Source: Deltaproteobacteria bacterium (GTDB lineage Bacteria > Myxococcota_A > Polyangia > DRWM01 > JAAZOP01). Taken from it: 36,287 nucleotides of DNA. The stretch is taken from contig JACRCX010000112.1 in assembly GCA_016218815.1 (NCBI GenBank), positions 1 through 36,287 on the forward strand. Reading direction: 5' to 3'. Within the stretch, counting starts at the first letter, position 1; each line of letters opens with the position of its first letter. This document shows positions 1 to 6,972 of this stretch, in pieces. Made by a program: the position numbers and the translations under genes. The notes under the pieces were generated by a model. The model ran no database searches. It was not told the origin of the DNA and saw only the letters and a program-made list of their open reading frames with translations.

Positions 1-167
1 AAGGTCTTGTCGAGCTGGGCCATCTTGCCGCCGATGGTGGGGGATTTCTCGACGAGGTAGACCTTGAAGCCGGCGGTGGCGAGGTCGAGGGCGGCCTGGA
101 TGCCGCTGATGCCGCCGCCGACGACCATGACGTCGCCGATCCGATCCGTGGCCGCTAGCTTGTCCAC
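1..167 (-). CDS. bamE: BamE-like (HdrA-like) FAD/Fe-S subunit, N-terminal fragment
   Basis: Only the first ~55 codons are inside the window; the gene runs off the left edge. The visible residues hold an FAD-binding Rossmann start, VVGGGISGIQAALDLA, followed by the acidic strand end VYLVEKSPTIGGKMAQLDKT, typical of HdrA-type flavoproteins. HdrA-like proteins carry FAD and several [4Fe-4S] clusters and are the presumed electron-bifurcating part of class II benzoyl-CoA reductase. The start is taken as GTG at 167, with AAGGA a short way upstream; ATG at 128 is in frame but would cut into the nucleotide-binding strand. It follows bamD by 80 bp that hold an ACGCAAAGG repeat. The assignment as BamE rests on its position after bamBCD; HdrA homologues occur in other complexes. 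Confidence 0.8.
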   Translation of the reverse strand, partial: MDKLAATDRIGDVMVVGGGISGIQAALDLATAGFKVYLVEKSPTIGGKMAQLDKT

Positions 168-193
168 GTCAGGTCATCCTTGTCCCGGGGGAA

Positions 194-233
194 TTTCGCG
201 CAAAGGACGCAAAGGACCGCAAAGGACGCAAAG
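194..233. repeat. ACGCAAAGG-type tandem repeat, copy 1
   Basis: A 40-bp stretch made of three to four degenerate 9-10-bp units (GCAAAGGAC / GCAAAGGACC). It fills most of the bamD-bamE gap. The same 40 bases recur exactly at 26223-26262, 26 kb away, and a degenerate version lies at 4065-4114. Confidence 0.9.
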
Positions 234-247
234 AGGGGGAAGGACTC

Positions 248-1414
248 TCACAGGGCTTCCCTTACCAGCTCGGTGATGTCGTTGATGGCGGGGAGGGTTT
301 CGTCGTCGCGGCCGGCGCGAGTGTCTTCGAACATGGTGATGCAGTAGGGGCAAGCGGTCGCCAGGATTTCGGCGCCGACGTCGCGGGCCTGGTCGAGGCG
401 CAGCTCGCTGAAGCGTTCGTTGCGTGGGGTATCCATCCAGACCCTGCCGCCGCCGCCGCCGCAGCAGAGGCTGTCCCGGCGCGAGGAGGCCATTTCGACC
501 AGCTGCAGGCCGGGGATGCTCTGCAGGACCTCGCGCGGGGCGTCGTAGACGCCGTTGTGGCGGCCGAGGTAGCAGGGGTCGTGGTAGGTGACGCGTTTGG
601 GCAACGCACGCGAGAAACGGAGGCGGCCCTGACGGAGTAGATCGAGCAGCAACTGGGAGATGTGGACGACTTCGAAGTTGACCATGAAGTCGGGGTATTC
701 GTTCTTGAGGGTGTGGAAGCAGTGGGGGGAGGAGACGAGGATCTTCTTCACGCCGTGGTCGACGAAGGTCTTGATGTTCTCGCGGGCGAGGGAGCGGAAG
801 AGCTGTTCGGCGCCGGTCTTGCGGACGCTCTCGCCGCAGCAATTCTCCTTTTCGCCGAGGATGCCGAAGGAGATCCCGGCGCGGTTGAGGATGTCGGCGG
901 TGGCGGCGGCGACCTTCTTCAGGCGCGGGTCGTAGCTGTAGTAGCAGCCGACGAAGTAGAGGAGGTCCATGCCCTCGGTGAAGGGCTTGACGTCGAGGCC
1001 CTCGGCCCAGGCGGCGCGTTTGGCGCGGGGCTCGTTGAGGGGGTTGCCGTCGATCGTCAGGCTGGCGCGGACGGCGCGGGCGGGGCGGGCGGAGGCGGTG
1101 AAGACGTCGTACTTGGAGGCGACGCGGCGGATGGCGACGCCGAGCTCGATCTGCTTGACGCCGCGGGGGCACTCTTGGGGGCAGTTGCCGCAGGTGGTGC
1201 AGCGCCAGACGTCGTCGTTCTCGATCTCCGTGAGGCCGTACGAGGCCTCGGCGATGATGCGGCGCATGCTGAACTGCCGGACGCGGTTCCAGGGGCAGAC
1301 CACGTCGCACTTGCCGCACTGGTAGCAGAACTTGAACGCCTCGCCGCCGGCCTCGCGGATCTCCTCCACGGTTTCGGGGAAGGGGGCGACGGTTTCCTGG
1401 ACTGGATCAGCCAC
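248..1414 (-). CDS. bamD: BamD-like heterodisulfide reductase-type Fe-S protein
   Basis: A 388-residue HdrD/HdrCB-like electron carrier. Residues 30-40 (C30, C33, C36, C40) and 72-82 (C72, C75, C78, C82) form two ferredoxin-type [4Fe-4S] sites. Two CCG domains follow: C157 with CCG at 192-194, and a second starting at DPCYLG and ending CCGGGGG then CPYC. CCG domains bind the noncubane clusters of heterodisulfide reductases. In class II benzoyl-CoA reductases BamD links the BamBC core to the HdrA-like BamE. It starts 22 bp after bamC and lies in the same operon. All cluster cysteines look intact. An HdrD homologue in another AOR-type complex is the alternative, but the gene order bamB-C-D-E matches. 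Confidence 0.85.
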   Translation of the reverse strand: MADPVQETVAPFPETVEEIREAGGEAFKFCYQCGKCDVVCPWNRVRQFSMRRIIAEASYGLTEIENDDVWRCTTCGNCPQECPRGVKQIELGVAIRRVASKYDVFTASARPARAVRASLTIDGNPLNEPRAKRAAWAEGLDVKPFTEGMDLLYFVGCYYSYDPRLKKVAAATADILNRAGISFGILGEKENCCGESVRKTGAEQLFRSLARENIKTFVDHGVKKILVSSPHCFHTLKNEYPDFMVNFEVVHISQLLLDLLRQGRLRFSRALPKRVTYHDPCYLGRHNGVYDAPREVLQSIPGLQLVEMASSRRDSLCCGGGGGRVWMDTPRNERFSELRLDQARDVGAEILATACPYCITMFEDTRAGRDDETLPAINDITELVREAL

Positions 1415-1436
1415 GATCTTCCGCCTTCGTTCCCTG

Positions 1437-1991
1437 CTAGCCCTTCTTTTTCATGCGGGCGATGGTGTCCATGAGCTTCTGGAGGCCGTGCTTGTCGACG
1501 AGGGATTCGACACCGAGTTCCAGCTCGGTCTGCGGCTCGTCTTCTTCGGTGACCTCGACCTCGTGTTCCTCGTAGACGAGGGCGTCGTTCAGGCACCACT
1601 GGACGCACATGGGCTCGTCCAGGGGCGGGTCGCTCTCGCACATGTCGCATTTCAAGGGGAGGCCGGAGTCGGGCTCCTTGAAGAGGGAGCGGGAGGGGCA
1701 GGAGGCGCGGCAGAAGGCGCACTCGTCGTAGGCCTTGCCGTCGATGGTGTACTTGTCGCGACCGGAGCATTCGGCGGCGGTGTATTCGCCGGCGTAGACG
1801 GGGACGTAGATGTCGCGGAGCGGCTCGCGGATGACGCGGATGCGGGAGCGTTCCGGGTTGCTGCTGCTGTACCTGGGGGAGGCGTGGAACGAGGAGCAGA
1901 TGACCTCGCAGGCGCGGCAGCCGTTGCACTTGTCCACGTCGACCCGGATGGTCTTGACGAGCCTGGTCTTCTTCTTGGGTGTCGCGTCCAT
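1437..1991 (-). CDS. bamC: BamC-like ferredoxin subunit with several [4Fe-4S] motifs
   Basis: A 184-residue polyferredoxin. Cysteines occur at 22, 25, 28 and 32 (CNGCRACEVIC), at 75, 91, 94 and 98 (CAFCRASC), and at 115, 118, 129 and 133 (CDMC...MCVQWC), enough for three [4Fe-4S] clusters. This is the layout of the small Fe-S subunit that pairs with AOR-family enzymes and with BamB. The N-terminus is lysine-rich and the C-terminus acidic then helical (VESLVDKHGLQKLMDTI). Its ATG lies 3 bp after the bamB stop, so the two are probably translated together. It should pass electrons between BamD and the cluster of BamB. A generic AOR Fe-S subunit cannot be excluded from this protein alone. Confidence 0.85.
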   Translation of the reverse strand: MDATPKKKTRLVKTIRVDVDKCNGCRACEVICSSFHASPRYSSSNPERSRIRVIREPLRDIYVPVYAGEYTAAECSGRDKYTIDGKAYDECAFCRASCPSRSLFKEPDSGLPLKCDMCESDPPLDEPMCVQWCLNDALVYEEHEVEVTEEDEPQTELELGVESLVDKHGLQKLMDTIARMKKKG

Positions 1992-1994
1992 GGT

Positions 1995-4013
1995 TCAGCT
2001 CGCCGCCTTGGCCTCGGCCGCGGCGCCGGAGGGCTGGGGGGAGGGGGCCGTGTCGTCATCGATGGGGAAGCCGCGCTTCCGGAGGTCCTCGGCGACGAAG
2101 CCCAGGTCCAGCTCGTTCAACGACTTCCCGGTGGGGATGCCGCGGAGGTTCCAGCCCTTGAACTTGTAGTAGGCGTCGAGGAGCTTCTGCTCGAGGTCGG
2201 GGAAGCGTTTCTTCCAGTGGTCGTCCGGGGGGCGCTCGTCGTCGCGGGTGAGGCCGCGGCGGACGTTGAGGGCGCGCAGCAGGGTGCGGTTGCGCCGTGC
2301 GATCCTGGTGAGTCCGGCTTCGTCGACCTCGATGCCGGTGGCGGCGGAGATGAAGGCCGGGTAGTTGTGGATGTGGTAGGGCGGCTTGAGGGGGAAGGAG
2401 GAGAGGCCGGCGCACATGCCGAGGGCGTCGTCGATGTGGTGCATCCGCTCCTGCCAATCGACGATGTCGCAGGACATCTCGACGGTGGGGTAGGTGGGGT
2501 TGGCGCGCTCGCCACGGAACTCCCAGTCGAGGAGGTACTTCTTGAACCTATCGTCCGGGACCTGGACCCAGTCCTTCACGAAATCCTCGCGTTCGGCCAT
2601 GGTGGCGAAGGGGGCCTGGGGGAACTGGCCTTCGATCTGGGTGATGTTGGACTTCTCGCCGGTGCAGTACATGAGGAAGTAGACGGGGTTGAGCATGCCG
2701 AGCTTGAGGGGGAGCTGTTCGTGCTTCTTGATGTTGTTGTGGGCCAATTCCTCGGCGGCCTTGCCGAACTTCCTGGCGGCCCAGTAGGTGCCGTCGGCGA
2801 GGGCATCTCCGATGCCTTCGCGGCGGACGATGCGATCGAGGAGCCAGAAGAAGCGGCCTTCGTTGTCGGCGGGCATGCCTTCGAAGTCGGAGGGGCCCAG
2901 GATGCCGTGCTCGAGCAGCTCGAGGCCGAAGGCCATGACCTGGGGAGCGGAGAAGGCGTCGACGCCGTATTCGGTGGCGCGTTGGGCGATGCGGAAGCCG
3001 AAGTCGAGATCGGAGTAGGCGGCCATGGTGTAGGTGAGCTTGGAGAAGCACTTCATCATGTAGGTTGCTTCGCCGGGGACGGAGATGGTGGCGCCGCACT
3101 TCATCGGGCAGTTGTAGCAACTGACGAGGCGCTTGCGGACGCTCTCCTGGGTGCCCTTCCACTTCTCCTCGATCTCCTTGGTCCAGAAGTCCCTGCGGCG
3201 GGTGCGGGAGTTGCCCCACATGAAGTTGGTGGTGTGCCACTCTTCGTCGATGAGCTTCATTTCCTGGGGGGAGCCGAGTCCGGCGAGGATGGGCATGACG
3301 CCGGGGACGGGTTTCTGCTCGCGGACGCCGATGTACTTGAGCGCGCCGTTGCACAGCTCCATGAACTCGGCGGGGCGTGCGACGTTGAGGTCCTTGGTGC
3401 CGCGGACGGCGATGGCCTTGAGGCCCTTGTCGCCCATGACGCCGCCGATGCCGAGGCGGCTGGCGCTGGAGCGGCCGTGTTCGATGGAGGCGAAGCGGAC
3501 GCGGTTCTCGCCGGCGAGGCCGATGGCGGCGACCTGGGCCTTGGGTTCGTGGAGCTCGGCGCGGATGAGGTCGGCGGCCTCGTTGGCGCCCTTGCCGCGG
3601 AGGTGGGCGGCGTCGCGGATTTCGACCTTGTCGTTGTGGATCCAGAGGTAGACGAGGGAGGGGGATCTGCCGCGGAGGATGACCTTGTCGTAGCCGGCGT
3701 GCTTGAGCTCGGGGGCGAAGAAGCCGCCCATCATGGAGTAGGCGGTGAAGAGGGACTGTGGGGAGATGGTGGTGACGACGGTGCGGTTGGCGCCCGGGGC
3801 GGGGGTGCCGACGAGGAGGCCGGCGGCGAAGATGAGGAGGTTGTCCTCGGAGTAGGGTTCGACCTCGGGTGGGCAGCGGTCCCAGAGGATGCGGGAGCTG
3901 GTGCCCAGGCCGCCGAGGTGCTGTTCGGTCCAGCGCGGGTCGGTCTCGACGCGTTCGATGTTGCCGGTGGAGAGGTCGACCTCGAGGTTGAAGCCCGTCT
4001 CTGCGAATCTCAT
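1995..4013 (-). CDS. bamB: Tungsten class II benzoyl-CoA reductase catalytic subunit BamB
   Basis: A 672-residue member of the aldehyde:ferredoxin oxidoreductase family. The N-terminal AOR domain opens MRFAETGFNLEVDLSTGNIE. The [4Fe-4S] motif is C299-x2-C302-x3-C306 (CYNCPMKC) with C534 as probable fourth ligand. C322 would ligate tungsten, and E251 (SPQEM) and H260 (EEWHTTNF) fall on the residue numbers I recall for the active site of Geobacter metallireducens BamB. BamB reduces benzoyl-CoA to cyclohexadienoyl-CoA without ATP, using a tungsten bis-pterin. ATG at 4013 is preceded by GGAG at good spacing; the reading frame is open further upstream but into repeat DNA. The last ~25 residues are a Pro/Ala-rich tail. 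It heads the bamBCDE operon. The alternative is a close AOR paralogue with another aromatic or alicyclic acyl-CoA substrate. Confidence 0.87.
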   Translation of the reverse strand: MRFAETGFNLEVDLSTGNIERVETDPRWTEQHLGGLGTSSRILWDRCPPEVEPYSEDNLLIFAAGLLVGTPAPGANRTVVTTISPQSLFTAYSMMGGFFAPELKHAGYDKVILRGRSPSLVYLWIHNDKVEIRDAAHLRGKGANEAADLIRAELHEPKAQVAAIGLAGENRVRFASIEHGRSSASRLGIGGVMGDKGLKAIAVRGTKDLNVARPAEFMELCNGALKYIGVREQKPVPGVMPILAGLGSPQEMKLIDEEWHTTNFMWGNSRTRRRDFWTKEIEEKWKGTQESVRKRLVSCYNCPMKCGATISVPGEATYMMKCFSKLTYTMAAYSDLDFGFRIAQRATEYGVDAFSAPQVMAFGLELLEHGILGPSDFEGMPADNEGRFFWLLDRIVRREGIGDALADGTYWAARKFGKAAEELAHNNIKKHEQLPLKLGMLNPVYFLMYCTGEKSNITQIEGQFPQAPFATMAEREDFVKDWVQVPDDRFKKYLLDWEFRGERANPTYPTVEMSCDIVDWQERMHHIDDALGMCAGLSSFPLKPPYHIHNYPAFISAATGIEVDEAGLTRIARRNRTLLRALNVRRGLTRDDERPPDDHWKKRFPDLEQKLLDAYYKFKGWNLRGIPTGKSLNELDLGFVAEDLRKRGFPIDDDTAPSPQPSGAAAEAKAAS

Positions 4014-4064
4014 GTCCACTCCGTTCCGTGAAACTCGTCGCCGCGGCCTTCGGGTGGGGGGAAG

Positions 4065-4114
4065 TTCGCGCCAAGGACGCAAAGGGGACGGAGAACGGCA
4101 AGGACGCAAAGGGG
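4065..4114. repeat. ACGCAAAGG-type repeat, degenerate copy
   Basis: Contains TTCGCGCCAAGGACGCAAAG and, after a 15-bp interruption, AAGGACGCAAAGGGG. It is the same family as 194-233 and 26223-26262 but diverged, and lies about 50 bp upstream of the bamB start. Confidence 0.75.
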
Positions 4115-4288
4115 AGAGGGGAGCAAAGGGGGGAAGGGCGAGAGGGAGGAGAAGACGGTCATGGGTTCAATTTTTCGCGCGGGCCGCCGAGCCCCCAGGG
4201 AGGTCCGCGCACACGGGGGGGACTATACCACTTCCGGGGGGATGGGAAGTCGATGGGAATCGAGGTGGGGGGAAAAAGACGCAAAACG

Positions 4289-4307
4289 TTGAACCATGCG
4301 AGTTCAA
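4289..4307. promoter_or_regulatory. Possible operator palindrome in the bam/fdhD gap
   Basis: TTGAAC, a 7-bp spacer, then GTTCAA, in a locally A-rich patch of otherwise very GC-rich DNA between divergent operons. The size suits a dimeric regulator site. No regulator gene is adjacent, and six-base arms can occur by chance. Confidence 0.25.
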
Positions 4308-4339
4308 ACAGGAAACCGGCTGGATGTTCGACGAGATCA

Positions 4340-4417
4340 GGGCGCCTTCGGCGGAGGGCGCGGAGACCGGCCGACTTACCGCTGAGACGCTGAGGGCGCT
4401 GAGACAAACGCAGAGAA
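4340..4417. repeat. CGCTGAGA-type repeat, left copy flanking fdhD-ferredoxin
   Basis: Shares GGGCGCGGAGA, CCGACTTACCGCTGAGACGC and TGAGGNCGCTGAGA with 5791-5868 in the same order and orientation. The two copies bracket fdhD and the ferredoxin gene. The inner part is a degenerate GACGCTGAG-type tandem. Confidence 0.8.
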
Positions 4418-4678
4418 GGCAGGGGAGGGGCAGGCCAGGGGGCTTCTGATGGACGTCCGGGGTGTTGATGCCGTGTCGCGGCGAGACGCCGCGCCACGGA
4501 CTTCTCCGCCGCCGGGTAGAACGGTGGACGGTTTCCGGGCAAGGGCATCCGTGCGCAGACCTTCCCCACCTCTCCAGCCGGTCTCGCCATCTCTCCTCTT
4601 CCGGTCCGGAGCAGGCTGACACGCCGTCATCCGAGGGGATCGGCGAGCTTGCCCGGGGCGTCGGCGGCGGGTACGGTC

Positions 4679-5473
4679 ATGGTTCGCGGCGCGTGGGGGG
4701 CGTTCGCGGGGAGTCGTTGGCGGATGCTGCGGTACGAGAAGGGCGAGTTGAGCGAGGCGGCGGATGAATGGCCGTTGGAGCGGCCGATCCGGTTGATCGT
4801 GAACGGGAGGGAGATCGCGACGCTGGTGGGGTCGCCGCACGAGGTGCGGTTCCTGGTGGCGGGTTTTCTGCGGACGCAGGGGTGGGTGCGGGAGGCGGAC
4901 GACCTGTTGGTGCTGGGGGTGTGCGAGGACTCGACCGAGGCGGTGATCCGGATTCGGGGGGAGGTGCCGGGGCAGTTGACGCCGGTGCTGACGTCGGGGT
5001 GTGGGACGGGGATCAGCTTCACGCTGGCGGCGGGTCCGGCGCGGCGGGCGCCGGCGGAGGCGCGGTTCGGGGCGGAGTCGATCTTCGCGATGATGCGGGA
5101 GATGGGGAAGGTGTCGGAGAGGTACGGGCGGCACGGGGGGATCCACTCGGCGGCGGCGAGCGACGGGGAGAAGATCCTGCTGCACGCGGAGGACATCGGG
5201 CGGCACAACACGATCGATCGGTTGGCGGGGAGGGCGCTGTTGGGGGGGATCGATCTGGCGGGGTGCCTGCTGCTGACGTCGGGGAGGGTCTCGTCGGAGA
5301 TGGCGGCGAAGGCGGCGTCGTTGGGGGTGGCGTTGATCGCGTCGCGGACGTCGCCGACGGACATGGCGGTGCGGATCTGCCGGGAGAGCGGGATCGGGCT
5401 GGTGGGGTACGTGCGAGGTGCGAGCTTCCGGATTGCGGCGTGTGGGGAGCGCGTCGTGGTGGGGGGGACGTGA
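4679..5473 (+). CDS. fdhD: FdhD-like sulfurtransferase for Mo/W cofactor enzymes
   Basis: A 264-residue FdhD family protein. FdhD hands sulfur from a cysteine desulfurase to the molybdenum or tungsten bis-pterin cofactor. Visible signatures are PHEVRFLVAGFLRTQGW, the HAEDIGRHNTIDRLAG motif and LLTSGRVSSEMAAKAA. The E. coli CxxC appears here as SGCGTG, so the first cysteine is kept and the second is Gly. The chosen ATG gives MVRGAWGAF; an in-frame TTG at 4649 would add ten residues. A ferredoxin gene follows after 12 bp. No formate dehydrogenase is in the window, so a role in maturing the divergent tungsten enzyme BamB is a reasonable inference. Confidence 0.85.
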   Translation: MVRGAWGAFAGSRWRMLRYEKGELSEAADEWPLERPIRLIVNGREIATLVGSPHEVRFLVAGFLRTQGWVREADDLLVLGVCEDSTEAVIRIRGEVPGQLTPVLTSGCGTGISFTLAAGPARRAPAEARFGAESIFAMMREMGKVSERYGRHGGIHSAAASDGEKILLHAEDIGRHNTIDRLAGRALLGGIDLAGCLLLTSGRVSSEMAAKAASLGVALIASRTSPTDMAVRICRESGIGLVGYVRGASFRIAACGERVVVGGT

Positions 5474-5485
5474 GGGGCACGCGAG

Positions 5486-5785
5486 ATGCAGGCGAACTAC
5501 GGGTATCGGGACGGGGCGGGGGAGTTCTTCATCACGATCGACACGGAGGCGTGCGACGGGTGCGGGCTGTGCGTGCCGGCGTGTCCGGGCGGGGTGTTGG
5601 AGGTCGGGGAGGACGAGCACGATCCGTTGCGGGACGAGCCGGTGGCGGCGGTGAGGGAGGAGCAACGGAGGCGGCTGCAGTACGCGTGTGGTGGGTGCAA
5701 GAGGGGGGGAGAGAGGGGAGGCGAGGCCAGCGCACTGCCGTGCGTTGCGGCGTGCGGGCGGGGGGCGATCGGGCATTCGTGGTGA
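5486..5785 (+). CDS. Dicluster [4Fe-4S] ferredoxin-like protein
   Basis: A 99-residue ferredoxin-like protein. The first cluster motif is canonical: C23, C26, C29, C33 (CDGCGLCVPACPGG). The second is irregular: C68 and C71 (CGGC), then after a 14-residue Gly/Arg-rich insertion C86 and C90 (CVAACGRGAI). It may still hold two clusters, with the insertion in the loop between the second and third ligands. GAGGGG stands at proper spacing before the ATG, 12 bp after fdhD, so the two are one operon. It may donate electrons to the Bam complex or a related W/Mo enzyme; this is inferred from context. Confidence 0.75.
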   Translation: MQANYGYRDGAGEFFITIDTEACDGCGLCVPACPGGVLEVGEDEHDPLRDEPVAAVREEQRRRLQYACGGCKRGGERGGEASALPCVAACGRGAIGHSW

Positions 5786-5790
5786 GGGGA

Positions 5791-5868
5791 GGGCGCCGAG
5801 GGGGGGGAGGGCGCGGAGATCCGACTTACCGCTGAGACGCTGAGGACGCTGAGAGGAACGCTGAGAAG
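5791..5868. repeat. CGCTGAGA-type repeat, right copy
   Basis: Direct copy of 4340-4417. It ends at the ATG of the next gene, so its GAGAGGAACGCTGAGAAG end must supply whatever ribosome binding site that gene uses. Confidence 0.8.
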
Positions 5869-6972
5869 ATGGCGGAAACGGAAAGAGAACTACTGCGACA
5901 GGAAGCGGCGTATGCGGGGGAGGGGATCTCCGTCCGGAGCCTGGAGGATTCGATCCGGACGGAGCGTGTGCGGCAGGACGGGCGGCTGGGGGAGCTGGCG
6001 GGGATGAAGCTGCGCAACGCGGAGATCCAGGCGGGGTTGGCGCGGGAGATGTCGCGGCTCAAGGAGCTGTCCGAGCAGCTCGGGAAGACGCGGGCGGAGC
6101 CGGGCCGGCTGGCGCGGTTGTTGCGGCGGCTGTTCGGAGGCGGGAAGCAACAGCTCGAGCACCGGTCGATCGAGGAGCTGTTGCGGGCGCAGTACGAGGC
6201 GAGCGCGGTGCGGGTGAAGCAGGCCGCCGAGCTGGTGGACCGGCTGGAGGCGGCGAAGCAGGAGCTGTACGACGAGGTGGAGCGGCTGAACCGGAAGATC
6301 GTGGAGTCGGCGACGAATGAGGAGACGGCGGCGGCGACGGTGGAGAAGCTGCAGCGGCTGAAGGCGGAGCTGGAGGCGCGGGCGGAGGCGATGGACCCGT
6401 CGTCGGCGGCGGGGCGGCAGCTGCAGTCGGACCTGGACCTGGCGCGGCGGCGGCTGGCGGAGCACACGACGAAGCTGACACTGTTCGGGACGGCGGAGGA
6501 GCGGATCAGCGGGCTGAAGCAGAACACGTGGAAGCTGGCGGAGGTTATCGGGCACCTGCAGACGGACGTCACGCGGTACGTGACGGCCGCGGGCGAGAAG
6601 CTCGATCTCATCGCGGGGCAGATCCAGGCGATCGGCGCCGCGGCGGACGCGTCGCTGGTGTTGTTGGAGCTGAAGCAGTCGCTGGAGTCGATGACCGAGT
6701 CGGTGCAGCAGACGACGCGGTTCGTGGCGGAGACGCAGGCATATTTCCGGGACAACGTGGATCGGATGGTGGACGACCTGCACGTCTACGACTCGGAGAC
6801 GGAGCGGGTGCTGACGGAGACGGCGGCGATGAGCGACGCGTGGGGGGAGGCCGAGGTGGAGCGGGCGCTGTCGGCGGCGATCGCGCGGAAGGCCGCGAGG
6901 ACCCCGGGCCCGGAGGCGACCCCTCGACCTGGCTCGGGGCAGGCAGGCTCCGGGCAGGCGGCCTCCAAATGA
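5869..6972 (+). CDS. Coiled-coil protein of unknown function
   Basis: A 367-residue protein I do not recognise. Residues ~1-70 and ~100-205 are heptad-rich coiled coil dense in Glu, Arg, Leu and Gln, split by a basic stretch LARLLRRLFGGGKQ that could touch membrane or nucleic acid. A more hydrophobic helical part at ~215-320 (EVIGHLQTDVTRYVTAAGEK, VQQTTRFVAETQAYF) recalls TelA-like or phage-shock-like helical proteins only in a general way. The last ~25 residues (PRPGSGQAGSGQ) are low complexity and match the CCTTCGACAGGCTCAGG repeat family in their DNA. The stop overlaps the next start as ATGA, so the two products probably act together. There is no signal peptide. Confidence 0.7.
   Translation: MAETERELLRQEAAYAGEGISVRSLEDSIRTERVRQDGRLGELAGMKLRNAEIQAGLAREMSRLKELSEQLGKTRAEPGRLARLLRRLFGGGKQQLEHRSIEELLRAQYEASAVRVKQAAELVDRLEAAKQELYDEVERLNRKIVESATNEETAAATVEKLQRLKAELEARAEAMDPSSAAGRQLQSDLDLARRRLAEHTTKLTLFGTAEERISGLKQNTWKLAEVIGHLQTDVTRYVTAAGEKLDLIAGQIQAIGAAADASLVLLELKQSLESMTESVQQTTRFVAETQAYFRDNVDRMVDDLHVYDSETERVLTETAAMSDAWGEAEVERALSAAIARKAARTPGPEATPRPGSGQAGSGQAASK

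Larger units (their letters stand above)
4014..4678. other. Divergent bam/fdhD intergenic region
   Basis: A 665-bp gap between the divergent bamB and fdhD starts. It should hold promoters for both. It contains a degenerate ACGCAAAGG repeat (4065-4114), a less GC-rich patch around 4270-4320 with a small palindrome (TTGAAC 4289-4294, GTTCAA 4302-4307), and the left copy of a ~75-bp direct repeat (4340-4417). Open frames on both strands here have no recognisable protein features. I see no convincing -35/-10 pair. Confidence 0.6.

Noticed and set aside
1332..4031. 899-codon open frame on the plus strand
   Set aside because: Antisense to bamB and bamC; Gly/Val/Glu/Ala-only composition is a shadow of high-GC coding DNA.
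4159..4622. Overlapping minus-strand frames of ~145 codons in the bam/fdhD gap
   Set aside because: They read through repeats and have no protein-like features.
4340..5868. Composite transposon around fdhD
   Set aside because: The flanking copies are simple repeat families seen elsewhere, no transposase or target-site duplication is present.
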